Assembly: GCF_003751265.1 (NCBI RefSeq)
Contig: NZ_RJKN01000002.1
Location: 248,001 to 312,000, forward strand
Direction: 5' to 3'
From: Pseudokineococcus lusitanus
Lineage (GTDB): Bacteria; Actinomycetota; Actinomycetes; Actinomycetales; Quadrisphaeraceae
Length of the DNA: 64,000 bases
Position 1 is the stretch's first letter; each line of letters begins with the position of its first letter. The translations under genes were made by a program, and so were the position numbers. Below the pieces are notes generated by a model. The model was not told the origin of the DNA, searched no databases, and worked only from the letters and a program-made list of their open reading frames with translations. Of this stretch, positions 1 to 8,132 are shown one piece after another.

Positions 1-33
1 GAGCTGCTCGCCGCCGCCCGCGCGCAGGGCTGA
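1..33 (+). CDS. C-terminal end of an unidentified protein (partial)
   Basis: The first 33 bases read as an open frame, ELLAAARAQG, followed by a TGA stop at 31-33. This could be the tail of a rightward gene that starts outside the window. It would converge on, and overlap, the histidine kinase frame on the other strand, which is also open to the edge. Only one of the two may really use these bases. No function can be assigned. Confidence 0.3.
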   Translation, partial: ELLAAARAQG

Positions 34-1558
34 CGGCGACCTCCGCCGGCGCCGCGGGCGGTACCGCCGCGGCGCCGGGCAGCACCACGCGGAAGGCCGT
101 GCGCCCGGGCCGTGACGCGACCCCGACGGTCCCGCCGTGCGCCTCGACGACGGCCCGCGCGATCGCGAGCCCGAGCCCCGTGCTGCCGGCCGCCCGCGAG
201 CGCGAGGTGTCGGCCCGGGCGAAGCGCTCGAACACCGTGGGCAGCACGGCCGGGTCCACGCCGGGCCCGTCGTCCTCGACGACGACCTCGGCCCCGCCGT
301 CCACCGCGCGCAGCCGCGTCGTCACCGTCGTGCCGGGCGGCGTGTGGGTCCGCGCGTTGGCCAGCAGCCCCGCGAGCACCTGGTGCAGCCGGGCCGCGTC
401 GCCCGGGACGACGAGCGCCTCGCCGTCGTCCTCGTCGTCCCCGCCCTCGGGCAGGTCGAGCACCCAGCGGTGGTCGGGCCCCGTCACCTGCGCGTCGCTG
501 ACGGCCTCGACGACGAGCAGCGGCAGCTCGACCTCCTCGCGCTCGAGCGGCCGCCCGGCGTCCAGCCGGGCGAGGAGCAGGAGGTCCTCGACGAGCCCGG
601 TCATCCGGGTGGCCTGCGACTCGACGCGCTCGACGGCGTGCGCCACCTCGGGCGGGAGGTCGTCGCGCCGGCGCAGCGCCAGCTCGGCGTACCCGCGCAC
701 CGACGCGAGCGGCGTCCTCAGCTCGTGGCTCGCGTCGGCGACGAACTGGCGCACCTGCGTCTCGCTGCGGTGCCGCGCGTCGAGCGCGGAGCCGACGTGG
801 ACGATGAGCCGGTCCAGCGCGGCGCCGACCTGCCCCACCTCGGTGGACGGGTCGGTGTCCCGCGGCGGCACCCGCACCGGGAGGTCCACCGCGCCGCGGT
901 CGAGGGGCAGGCGCGAGACCGCCGTCGCCGTCGCGGCGACGCGGCGCAGCGGCCGGAGGCCCCGGGCGAGGACGGCGTTGGTCGCCAGGACCGCGGCGAG
1001 GATGCCGAGCGCGGCGAGCAGCAGGACGGCCACCGCGAGCTCGCGCACGACGGTGGTCGTCGGCTCCAGCGGCTGCCCGACGAGCACGCTGCCCGCGTCC
1101 GTGGCCGTCGCCGCCACGCGGTACTCGCCGAGCCCGGGGACGTCCACGGTGACCGGCTCGTCGAGGGGGACGGCCGCGAGCGGGGCGGCCTGGTCGGCGT
1201 CGAGGTACTGCTGCTGCGGAGGCCCCGCGCGGTTCCCGACGAGCGTCGCGGCGACGATCTGCCCGTCCTCGACGCGCGCGCCGAGGGACCCGACCCCGAG
1301 CCCACGCAGCAGGAAGTCCGGCTGGTCCTGATCCCGAGCCGGACCGCCCGGTCCCGGGGGCCCGTCGCCGACCCCCGCCTGCGCCACCTCCGACCGCACC
1401 TGCTGGTCGACCTGCCCGACGAGCACCCGGTCGACGACGAGCAGCGTGACGCCGCCCGTCAGCAGGAGGACGCCCACGAGGACGGCGCTCAGCCCGGCGA
1501 GGAGGCGCGCGCGCAGCGTCCACGGCCGCCGGCCGGCCCGGCGCCCGCGGCGGCTCAT
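1..1558 (-). CDS. Two-component sensor histidine kinase (C-terminus cut by the window edge)
   Basis: Membrane sensor kinase that would phosphorylate the response regulator encoded just upstream. The frame reads 519 residues from ATG 1558 without a stop. A first membrane segment (about residues 16-38) is followed by an extracytoplasmic region, a second membrane segment near 165-190, then a HAMP linker. The HisKA box SHELRTPL has its phospho-acceptor His at residue 278. The ATPase domain shows an N box (ANARTH, about 400), EDDGPGVD, and a G2 box (GSTGLGLA). Essentially all catalytic motifs are present, so little is missing. Its ATG overlaps the stop of the regulator as ATGA, indicating translational coupling. 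The stimulus is unknown. Confidence 0.9.
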   Translation of the reverse strand, partial: MSRRGRRAGRRPWTLRARLLAGLSAVLVGVLLLTGGVTLLVVDRVLVGQVDQQVRSEVAQAGVGDGPPGPGGPARDQDQPDFLLRGLGVGSLGARVEDGQIVAATLVGNRAGPPQQQYLDADQAAPLAAVPLDEPVTVDVPGLGEYRVAATATDAGSVLVGQPLEPTTTVVRELAVAVLLLAALGILAAVLATNAVLARGLRPLRRVAATATAVSRLPLDRGAVDLPVRVPPRDTDPSTEVGQVGAALDRLIVHVGSALDARHRSETQVRQFVADASHELRTPLASVRGYAELALRRRDDLPPEVAHAVERVESQATRMTGLVEDLLLLARLDAGRPLEREEVELPLLVVEAVSDAQVTGPDHRWVLDLPEGGDDEDDGEALVVPGDAARLHQVLAGLLANARTHTPPGTTVTTRLRAVDGGAEVVVEDDGPGVDPAVLPTVFERFARADTSRSRAAGSTGLGLAIARAVVEAHGGTVGVASRPGRTAFRVVLPGAAAVPPAAPAEVAVSPARGRRRAA

Positions 1559-2310
1559 GCGCCGTCGTCGGGGGCGGCCCCCGGCTTGATGACGTAGCCC
1601 GCCCCCCGGAGCGTGTGGATCATCGGCGCCCGGCCCTTGTCGACCTTGCGGCGCAGGTAGGAGATGTAGAGCTCGACGACGTTGGCCTGGCCGCCGAAGT
1701 CGTAGCTCCAGACGCGGTCGAGGATCTGCGCCTTCGACAGGACACGGCGCGGGTTGCGCATGAGGTAGCGCAGCAGCTCGAACTCCGTGGCGGTGAGCCG
1801 GACCTCCTCGCCGCCGCGGCGCACCTCGTGGCTGTCCTCGTCGAGCTCGAGGTCGCCGACGACGAGGACGCTGTCGGGGGCCGAGCCGGTCGCGCCCGTC
1901 CGGCGCAGGAGGGCACGGACCCGCGCGACGACCTCCTCGAGGCTGAAGGGCTTGGTGACGTAGTCGTCGCCGCCGGCGGTGAGGCCGGCCACCCGGTCCT
2001 CCACCGCGTCGCGCGCGGTGAGGAAGAGCACGGGGACGTCGACGCCGTCGGCCCGCACCCGTCGCAGGACCTCGAGGCCGTCGAGGTCGGGAAGCATGAC
2101 GTCGAGGACGACGGCGTCCGGCCGCCACGTCCGGGTCTCGCGGACGGCGCTGCCGCCGTCGGGCGCCGTCCGGACGTCCCAGCCCTCGTAGCGCAGCGCC
2201 ATCTGCAGCAGGTCCCGCAGGTTGGCCTCGTCGTCGACGACGAGGACCCGCAGGGGGCTGCCGTCGCGGCGCACGAGGCCGCTGCGCGCGGACGCGGTGG
2301 GGGTCGTCAT
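1555..2310 (-). CDS. OmpR-family response regulator
   Basis: Cytoplasmic DNA-binding regulator of 251 residues paired with the adjacent kinase. The receiver domain (about 20-135) has the acidic pair VVDDE, the phospho-acceptor Asp70 in VVLDVMLPDLDG, and a conserved Lys in VTKPF. A winged-helix output domain (about 155-250) contains the typical ELLRYLMRNP, VELYISYLRRK and TLRGAGYVI stretches. I chose ATG 2310 (MTTPTASARS) because the 5' extension of the open frame is low-complexity and outside the family pattern; no strong Shine-Dalgarno precedes it. The last four bases overlap the kinase start. Target genes are not evident. Confidence 0.92.
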   Translation of the reverse strand: MTTPTASARSGLVRRDGSPLRVLVVDDEANLRDLLQMALRYEGWDVRTAPDGGSAVRETRTWRPDAVVLDVMLPDLDGLEVLRRVRADGVDVPVLFLTARDAVEDRVAGLTAGGDDYVTKPFSLEEVVARVRALLRRTGATGSAPDSVLVVGDLELDEDSHEVRRGGEEVRLTATEFELLRYLMRNPRRVLSKAQILDRVWSYDFGGQANVVELYISYLRRKVDKGRAPMIHTLRGAGYVIKPGAAPDDGA

Positions 2311-2479
2311 GGCGGCAAGGGTGCCCCCGCCCGCCGTCCGCCGCCCGTGCGTCGGCTGTGCGCCGCCTGTGCGGGTCGTGGGGCGGGTCCGGTGGGAGCG
2401 CCCGCGCCCGGCCGTCGTGGCAGGCTGGCCGCCGCAGCTGCCGCCCCGGGTCCTCCCGGCCGGACCCAGGAGGCCCCTC

Positions 2480-2875
2480 GTGCGTCGCCACGCCGCCACG
2501 CTCGTCACCGCCGTCGTCGGCGGGCTGCTCACCCTCACGGGCATCGCGCTGCTCGTGCTGCCGGGCCCGGGCATGGTGCTCGTGGCCCTCGGCCTCGCGC
2601 TGCTCGCCACGGAGTTCGCCTGGGCGCGCAAGCCGCTCGGCTACGCCCGCAACCGCGCCGAGGCCGGGGTCCGCCAGGTCGGACGCCACCGCACGTCGGC
2701 GCTCATGGCCCTCACGTGCGCGGCCGCCCTCGCCGGCACCGGGGTCGTGCGCCTGTCCGGGGTGTCGGTCCCCTTCGTCTCGGAGCTGACGGCCGTGCTC
2801 CTCGTCGTGAGCGGCATCTTCCTCGTCGGCACCCTGCTGTACGCCCGGAGCGTCGTGCGCCGGGCGCCGGTCTGA
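2480..2875 (+). CDS. Small PGPGW/TIGR02611-type transmembrane protein
   Basis: Membrane protein of 131 residues. The first hydrophobic hairpin contains LPGPGMVLVALGL, the signature of the PGPGW (TIGR02611) family of actinobacterial membrane proteins, whose function is unknown. A second pair of membrane segments follows (about 75-92 and 100-120) and the tail is basic. The start is GTG 2480, supported by AGGAGG at 2468-2473, six bases upstream. The next gene begins 10 bases after the stop, so the two may be co-transcribed. Confidence 0.8.
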   Translation: MRRHAATLVTAVVGGLLTLTGIALLVLPGPGMVLVALGLALLATEFAWARKPLGYARNRAEAGVRQVGRHRTSALMALTCAAALAGTGVVRLSGVSVPFVSELTAVLLVVSGIFLVGTLLYARSVVRRAPV

Positions 2876-2885
2876 GGAGGCGGCG

Positions 2886-3353
2886 ATGACGGGCACCGAC
2901 GCAGGGCTGCAGCGTTTCGTCGACGCGCAGGGGGGCGGTACCTACGAGGGCGCGCTCGCCGAGCTGCGCGCGGGCCGCAAGCGCGGCCACTGGATCTGGT
3001 ACGTCCTGCCGCAGCTCGCCGGGCTCGGCTCCTCCCCGACCTCGCAGCACTACGGCGTCCACGGCCTCGCGGAGGCGCGGGACTACCTCGCCCACCCCGT
3101 CCTCGGTCCGCGGCTGCGGGAGTGCGCGGCCGCCCTCGCCGACCTCCCCGGCCGGGACGGGACGCCGACCGGTCCCGTCGACGCCGTCGCCGCGCTGGGG
3201 TCCGTCGACGCCCTCAAGCTCCGCTCCTCCGTGACGCTCTTCGCGCTCGCCGCCGAGGACGCCGGGGAGAGCTCCCAGGTCTTCCGCACGGTGCTGGACC
3301 GCTGCTGCGACGGCGTCGAGGACCCGCGGACGCTGGCGCTGCTCGGGCGCTGA
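2886..3353 (+). CDS. DUF1810 domain protein
   Basis: Soluble protein of 155 residues matching DUF1810: an N-terminal LQRFVDAQ, then KRGHWIWYVLPQLAGLG with the conserved aromatic HWIWYVLPQ core, and EARDYLAHPVLGPRL. The full family length is present. The family has no established biochemical role. ATG 2886 is preceded by GAGGAGG eight bases upstream. It sits just behind the PGPGW gene. A short gap with no clear terminator separates it from the next gene. Confidence 0.85.
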   Translation: MTGTDAGLQRFVDAQGGGTYEGALAELRAGRKRGHWIWYVLPQLAGLGSSPTSQHYGVHGLAEARDYLAHPVLGPRLRECAAALADLPGRDGTPTGPVDAVAALGSVDALKLRSSVTLFALAAEDAGESSQVFRTVLDRCCDGVEDPRTLALLGR

Positions 3354-3424
3354 CCGGGGACCGGCCGGTCGCGCCGCCCCTCCCGTCCCGGTCCGACCAC
3401 TTCTGACGCGGACGCGGCGGAACC

Positions 3425-3460
3425 TTCCGGGACGTCCCTCCTGCCGCGTACGGTGCCCCC
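3425..3460 (+). promoter_or_regulatory. Candidate promoter of a leaderless transcript
   Basis: TTCCGG (3425-3430) and TACGGT (3449-3454) are separated by 18 bases and end six bases before GTG 3461. Transcription would start at or next to the start codon. No Shine-Dalgarno is seen, which fits a leaderless mRNA, common in actinobacteria. Inferred from sequence only. Confidence 0.4.
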
Positions 3461-4123
3461 GTGGACGTCGGGCACGCAGGGGTGCTGCAGCAGCTGCGTG
3501 CTGCCGTCCTCGGCTCCCTCGTGCTCGCGCTCGCCGCAGGGGCGCACGTCCTCGGCGGCGGCGCCCTGCCCGCGCCGGCCCTCCTCCTCCTCGTCGCCGT
3601 CCTCGTGACGGCCGCCTCCGCGGCGCTGGCCCGGGCGCGGCCCGCCGCCCGCGGGCGGCTGCGCCACCGCGAGGTCGTCCCCGTGCTCGCCGTCGGCCAG
3701 GCGGCGCTCCACGGCCTCCTCACCGGGCTGAGCGCGCCGGTCGCCACGGCGTCCGCCGCCCCGCTGGCCCCCGGCGGCCACGTCCACGGCCTGCTGCCCC
3801 GGATGCCGCGCCCCGGCGGCGCCGCGGCGGAGGGCCCGCTCGCGGCGGTGCTGGACCAGGCGACGTCGCCGATGCTCCTCGCCCACGTCGTCGCCACGCT
3901 CGTCACCTCGGCGGCCGTCGTGGCCGCGGACCGGGCCTGGGCGTCCGCCGTCGCGTGGGCGACCCGGGTGCTGCCGGCCCTCCTCGTGCTGCTGCGCGGC
4001 CCCCTCGCCGGCCCGACGCCGCGGGTGCGGCCCGGTCCGGCCCGGCGCCGCACGGTGCCGACGGGCGTCGTCGTCGCCGCGCTGCCCCACCGCGGGCCGC
4101 CGCGGGTGCTCGCGGCCGTCTGA
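3461..4123 (+). CDS. Unknown multi-pass membrane protein next to copper genes
   Basis: Protein of 220 residues with about four or five hydrophobic segments (roughly 10-32, 36-58, 68-90, 128-150, 155-178). His residues lie in or beside them (AGAHVLGGG, QAALHGLLT, LLAHVVATL), a pattern that could bind metal. The tail is Arg- and Pro-rich and probably cytoplasmic. I do not recognise a named domain. Its position just before a PepSY protein and CopC suggests a role in copper handling at the membrane, by association only. Start GTG 3461 is chosen from the promoter spacing. A strong hairpin follows the stop. Confidence 0.65.
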   Translation: MDVGHAGVLQQLRAAVLGSLVLALAAGAHVLGGGALPAPALLLLVAVLVTAASAALARARPAARGRLRHREVVPVLAVGQAALHGLLTGLSAPVATASAAPLAPGGHVHGLLPRMPRPGGAAAEGPLAAVLDQATSPMLLAHVVATLVTSAAVVAADRAWASAVAWATRVLPALLVLLRGPLAGPTPRVRPGPARRRTVPTGVVVAALPHRGPPRVLAAV

Positions 4124-4143
4124 CGGCGCCCCTCCCTCCCCAC

Positions 4144-4170
4144 CCGTCCGGGACCCGTGGTCCCGGACGG
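4144..4170. terminator. Hairpin after the unknown membrane protein gene
   Basis: Perfect 12-bp stem (4144-4155 with 4159-4170) and a 3-base loop, 20 bases after the stop at 4123. No U tract follows, as is usual at this GC content. It would separate the membrane protein gene from the PepSY gene. Confidence 0.6.
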
Positions 4171-4303
4171 CACCGCCGACGTCTCTCCGGACGTGCGGTC
4201 GTGCCGCCGTGGGCCGGGACGGGTCCCGCGGGTCCGGCCGCCGACGCCGACCACCCGCCCCCCGGGGCGGCGCACCGTCGCGCCGCCCGTGGAAGGACCC
4301 GCC

Positions 4304-5935
4304 ATGACCACCACCACGCCCCCGCGCCCCGCCCCGCCCGCCGACCCCGCCGACCGGCCCGAGCCGGCCCCGCGCGGACGCACGGCCGACCTGCTGCGCC
4401 CCCTGCTCCTGCGCCTGCACTTCCTCGCGGGGCTCTTCGTCGCCCCCTTCGTCCTCGTCGCCGCGGTCAGCGGTGGCCTCTACGCCCTCACGCCCGTCAT
4501 CGAGCGGCCGATCTACGCCGACCTCCTCACCGTCGACCCCGTGACGGCCCCCCTCCCGCTCGCCGACCAGGTGCTCGCGGCCACCGCGGCCGCCGCCGAC
4601 GGCACCGTGCCGGGCGTCGACGCCGACGCCCCCGGCATGGGCGGCGACGTCGTCGCCGTGCGGCCCGCGCCGGACGTCGAGGGCACGACCCGCGTCATGC
4701 TCGACGACGGCACGCTGCCGGAGTCCACGACGCGGGCCGTCTTCGTCCACCCCGGCACCGGCGTCGTCCTCGGCAGCGAGTACGTCTACGGCACGAGCGG
4801 CGCCATGCCGGTGCACACGTGGGTCGGGCTCCTCCACCGCCAGCTGCACCTCGGCGAGGCGGGCCGCCTCTACAGCGAGCTCGCGGCGTCCTGGCTGTGG
4901 GTCGTCGCCCTCGGCGGCCTGGCGCTGTGGGTCGGGCGGGCGCGGCGCAGGCGCAGTGCGAAGGCGCTCGTCGTCCCGCAGACGTCGGGCCCGCGCCGCG
5001 CGCGGCTGCGCTCGTGGCACGGCGTGGTCGGCCTCGGGCTGGTGCTCGGGATGCTCATGCTCTCCGCGACCGGCCTCACCTGGTCGCGCTTCGCCGGCAC
5101 GAACATCACCGACCTGCGCGCCGCCGCGGGCTGGTCCAACCCCGCGCTCGAGACGGGCCTCACGGCCGGCGCCGGCGCCGAGGTCGTCCCGGAGGACAGC
5201 CCGGACGCCGCGTCCGGCGCGGCCGACGAGCACGCCGACCACGGCGGCGCGGGCGAGGACATGACGGCGGACGAGCACGCGGCGCACTCCGACGAGGAGC
5301 ACGCGGCGATCACCGGCGAGGACGACGGCCACGCGGGCCACGGCAGCGCCCTGCCGACGACGACGGCCGACTGGTCCGGTGTGGACGACGTCCTCGCCTC
5401 CGCCCGCGGCGCCGACATCACGGCCGGCAAGCTGGAGATCAAGCCGCCGGCCGACGTCGACGAGGCGTGGGCCGTCACCGAGATCGACCGCGGGTTCCCC
5501 ACGCAGGTCGACGCGGTCGCCGTCGACGGCAGCACCGGGGAGGTCGTCTCCGACACCCGCTTCGCCGACTACCCCTTCATGGCGAAGATGGCCCGCTGGG
5601 GCGTCGACGTCCACATGGGCTCGATGTTCGGCCTCGTCAACCAGGTCGCCCTCGCGCTCCTGGCCGCCGGCGTCGCCGCGGTGACGGTGCTCGGCTACCG
5701 CATGTGGTGGTCGCGCCGTCCCCCGCGCGGCCCGTGGTGGCGGCTGCCCGCCGCCCCGGCGCGCGGCGGCCTGCGCCGCCTCCCGCTGCCGGTGCTCGTG
5801 CCGCTGGTCCTCGTGGTCGTCGCCGTGGGCTACGCGCTGCCGATGCTGGCGGCGTCGCTCGTCGTCTTCCTCGTGGCCGACGCCGCGGTGGGCGTCGTCC
5901 GGCGCCGGCGGCCGCAGGCACCGGCGACCACGTGA
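4304..5935 (+). CDS. PepSY-associated transmembrane protein with His-rich insert
   Basis: Membrane protein of 543 residues in the PepSY_TM (COG3182) family. Relatives are linked to iron or copper uptake and to membrane reductases. Segments: TM1 about 33-58 (LRLHFLAGLFVAPFVLVAAV, with a family His), a PepSY-like extracellular part, paired segments near 190-210 and 240-262, a second extracellular part to about 430, then segments near 445-465 and 500-535. Residues about 307-347 form an acidic, His-rich insert (HADHGG, DEHAAHSDEEHAA, GHAGHG; seven His) that looks metal-binding. Start ATG 4304 follows GGAAGGA. CopC lies 71 bases downstream, which supports a copper role, though iron is possible. 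Confidence 0.82.
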   Translation: MTTTTPPRPAPPADPADRPEPAPRGRTADLLRPLLLRLHFLAGLFVAPFVLVAAVSGGLYALTPVIERPIYADLLTVDPVTAPLPLADQVLAATAAAADGTVPGVDADAPGMGGDVVAVRPAPDVEGTTRVMLDDGTLPESTTRAVFVHPGTGVVLGSEYVYGTSGAMPVHTWVGLLHRQLHLGEAGRLYSELAASWLWVVALGGLALWVGRARRRRSAKALVVPQTSGPRRARLRSWHGVVGLGLVLGMLMLSATGLTWSRFAGTNITDLRAAAGWSNPALETGLTAGAGAEVVPEDSPDAASGAADEHADHGGAGEDMTADEHAAHSDEEHAAITGEDDGHAGHGSALPTTTADWSGVDDVLASARGADITAGKLEIKPPADVDEAWAVTEIDRGFPTQVDAVAVDGSTGEVVSDTRFADYPFMAKMARWGVDVHMGSMFGLVNQVALALLAAGVAAVTVLGYRMWWSRRPPRGPWWRLPAAPARGGLRRLPLPVLVPLVLVVVAVGYALPMLAASLVVFLVADAAVGVVRRRRPQAPATT

Positions 5936-6006
5936 CGGGCGCGGACGTCCCGTCCTGCGCCCCCGCGCTCCCGGGGCACGCGGGGGTGGGTCACCCTGGA
6001 GGCACC

Positions 6007-6699
6007 ATGCGCAGCGCACAGAGCACCCGGACCGCCACCCGCCACGCCGCCCGCGCCCGGGCCGCCGCCCGTGTCGGCGCCGTCCCGGCGCGGCGGGCGG
6101 CGGCCGCCGTCGGCGCGCTCGGCCTGTCGGCGGGGCTCCTGCTCGTCGGCGCGCCGGGCGCGGCCGCCCACGACCGGCTCGTCTCCTCCACCCCCGCGGC
6201 GGACGAGACGCTCGACGCCGTCCCCGCCGAGGTCGTGCTGACCTTCTCGGCGGAGGTGCAGGAGCTCGGGACGGTGGCCGAGCTGCACGAGGGCGGCGAC
6301 GCCGTCGTCGCGGCGGACGCCTCGCGGGTCGACGGCCGCGACGTCGTCCTCGACCTCCCCGACGACCTCCCGGCCGGCGCGTACGACGTCGTCTACCGCG
6401 TGACGTCGTCCGACGGGCACCCCATCAGCGGCGAGATCCCCTTCACCCTCGACGTCGCCGCGGCGCCCACGACGGCCGCGCCGACGCCGTCCGCGAGCCC
6501 GGCGCCGTCGCCCACCAGCGCGGCGCCGACGACGTCCGAGCCCGACGTCGCGCCGAGCCCGACCGCCGACGCGACGGAGCCCGCGGCCGGCACCGACGGC
6601 GGCGTCCCGTGGGCGCCCGTCGTCGCGGTCCTCGTCGTCGTGGCGCTGGGCGCGGCGGCGGCCGTGGTCCTCGGCCGGAGGCGCCGCCCCACCCGCTGA
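6007..6699 (+). CDS. copC: CopC-domain copper-binding protein
   Basis: Exported protein of 230 residues. A long Arg-rich signal peptide ends at about residue 54 (GAPGAAA), so the mature protein would begin with His55 of HDRLVSSTP, the N-terminal His that binds Cu(II) in CopC. The CopC beta-sandwich covers about 55-155 and includes VVLTFSAEVQ and the conserved SSDGHPISGEIPFTL near its end. A Pro/Thr/Ser-rich spacer (160-205) leads to one C-terminal membrane anchor (about 203-224) and a short basic tail. No CopD domain is fused. GGAGG precedes ATG 6007. It probably buffers or delivers copper at the outer face of the membrane. Confidence 0.9.
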   Translation: MRSAQSTRTATRHAARARAAARVGAVPARRAAAAVGALGLSAGLLLVGAPGAAAHDRLVSSTPAADETLDAVPAEVVLTFSAEVQELGTVAELHEGGDAVVAADASRVDGRDVVLDLPDDLPAGAYDVVYRVTSSDGHPISGEIPFTLDVAAAPTTAAPTPSASPAPSPTSAAPTTSEPDVAPSPTADATEPAAGTDGGVPWAPVVAVLVVVALGAAAAVVLGRRRRPTR

Positions 6700-6712
6700 C
6701 CCGCACCACCAC

Positions 6713-6852
6713 GAGCAGGCGCCTGTTCGCGCTCCGAGGGCCTTCCCCGGTGACGAACAGGCGCCTGTTCGTGCGCGGACGGCGTCTCACGGCACGAACG
6801 GGCGCCTGCTCGCGCTCCGGAGGCCTGCCCGACGACGAAGAGGCGCCTGCTC
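6713..6852. repeat. Palindrome array A: four GGCGCC-centred units, 41-42 bp apart
   Basis: Four 16-base units begin at 6713 (GAGCAGGCGCCTGTTC), 6755 (GAACAGGCGCCTGTTC), 6796 (GAACGGGCGCCTGCTC) and 6837 (GAAGAGGCGCCTGCTC), with spacings of 42, 41 and 41. The second extends to a perfect 20-bp palindrome, ACGAACAGGCGCCTGTTCGT (6753-6772). Spacer sequences are only partly conserved; units 1 and 3 share CGCGCTCCG after the core. The array lies between the convergent copC and nrdB genes, before their shared hairpin. Function unknown. Confidence 0.85.
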
Positions 6853-6880
6853 GCGACGTCCGCGGGTGGGACCACGCACG

Positions 6881-6916
6881 ACGACGCCCCCCACCCGAGC
6901 GGGTGGGGGGCGTCGT
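6881..6916. terminator. Bidirectional terminator hairpin between copC and nrdB
   Basis: Perfect 16-bp stem (6881-6896 with 6901-6916) with loop GAGC, lying between two convergent genes and 26 bases from the nrdB stop. It can serve both strands. Confidence 0.75.
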
Positions 6917-6941
6917 CGTCAGCGAGGCCGTGCCGGGACGG

Positions 6942-8132
6942 TCAGTCCCAGGTGAGGCCGCCGCCGGTCTGGTACTCGATGACCCGGGTCTCGAAGAAGT
7001 TCTTCTCCTTGCCGAGGTCCATCACCTCGCTCATCCACGGGAAGGGGTTCTCCGCGGGCGGGTACACCGGCGCCAGGCCGAGCTGGCCGCAGCGACGGTT
7101 GGTGATGAAGTGCATGTACTCCTCGCACAGCTCGGCGTTGAGGCCGAGCAGGCCGCGGGGCATCGTGGAGCGCCCGTAGGCCACCTCGAGCTCGCACGCC
7201 TGGCGGAGCATGCCGCGGACCTCCTCCTGGAAGTCCTCGCTCCACAGGTGCGGGTTCTCCGCCTTGATCTGGTTGATCGTGTCGATGCCGAAGTTCAGGT
7301 GGATCGACTCGTCGCGGAGGATGTACTGGTACTGCTCGGCGATGCCGACCATCTTGTTGCGGCGGCCCAGCGACAGGATCTGCGCGAAGCCCGTGTAGAA
7401 CCACATGCCCTCGAAGATCACGTAGAAGGCGATGAGGTCGCGCAGGAACTGCGTGTCCGTCTCCGGCGTGCCGGTGCGGAACTCCGGGTCCTCGAGCGCC
7501 TGGGTGTACTGCAGCGCCCAGGCGTCCTTCTCCGTGATGGACGGCACCTCGCGGTACATGTTGAAGAGCTCGCCCTCGTCCAGGCCGAGGCTCTCGCAGA
7601 TGTACTGGAAGGTGTGCGTGTGCACGGCCTCCTCGAAGGCCTGGCGCAGCAGGTACTGGCGGCACTCGGGGTTGGTGAGGTGCCGGTACACCGCGAGCAC
7701 GATGTTGTTGGCGACGAGCGACTCGGCCGTGGCGAAGAAGCCGAGGTTGCGCTTGAGCATGAGGCGCTCGTCGTCGGTGAGGCCGCCCGGGGAGTTCCAC
7801 AGGGCGATGTCCGCCTGCATGGAGACCTCGGTCGGCATCCAGTGGTTGCCGCAGCCGGAGAGGTACTTGTCCCACGCCCACGTGTACTTCATGGGCAGGA
7901 GCTGGTTGACGTCGGCGCGGCCGTTGATCATCCGCTTCTCGCTGACGTCGACCCGGCCGGCCCCGGCCTCGACGCTGCCGAGGCCGGTGGCCGTGCCCGC
8001 CGAGTCGAGCTCGGCGGCGTGGGGGTCCACGCCGGTCCCCGCGTCGGGGGCCGTCTCGGAGAAGGGGCGGCGTGCGCCGGGGACACCGGCGGTGGGCTGG
8101 GGGGCGGGAGCGTCGTCCCAGTCGAGAGTCAC
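6942..8132 (-). CDS. nrdB: Class Ic ribonucleotide reductase small subunit (Phe at the radical-Tyr site)
   Basis: Small (R2) subunit that supplies the radical initiator to NrdA for making deoxyribonucleotides; 396 residues. Metal-ligand motifs: Glu137 in [10 protein letters not shown], Glu168 and His171 in [10 protein letters not shown], Glu in [10 protein letters not shown], and Glu/His in RDESIHLNF. Four residues after His171, where class Ia enzymes have the radical Tyr, is Phe175. The motif matches the Chlamydia trachomatis class Ic protein, which uses a Mn(IV)/Fe(III) centre. First-ligand Glu instead of Asp also fits class Ic. Start GTG 8132 overlaps the nrdA stop as GTGA; an in-frame ATG at 8147 is an alternative. 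Confidence 0.93.
   Translation of the reverse strand: MTLDWDDAPAPQPTAGVPGARRPFSETAPDAGTGVDPHAAELDSAGTATGLGSVEAGAGRVDVSEKRMINGRADVNQLLPMKYTWAWDKYLSGCGNHWMPTEVSMQADIALWNSPGGLTDDERLMLKRNLGFFATAESLVANNIVLAVYRHLTNPECRQYLLRQAFEEAVHTHTFQYICESLGLDEGELFNMYREVPSITEKDAWALQYTQALEDPEFRTGTPETDTQFLRDLIAFYVIFEGMWFYTGFAQILSLGRRNKMVGIAEQYQYILRDESIHLNFGIDTINQIKAENPHLWSEDFQEEVRGMLRQACELEVAYGRSTMPRGLLGLNAELCEEYMHFITNRRCGQLGLAPVYPPAENPFPWMSEVMDLGKEKNFFETRVIEYQTGGGLTWD

Noticed and set aside
6713-6852. Array A as a CRISPR array
   Set aside because: Repeat units of 16-20 bases with spacers of about 21-25 bases are below CRISPR sizes, the repeats are full palindromes, and no cas gene is present.
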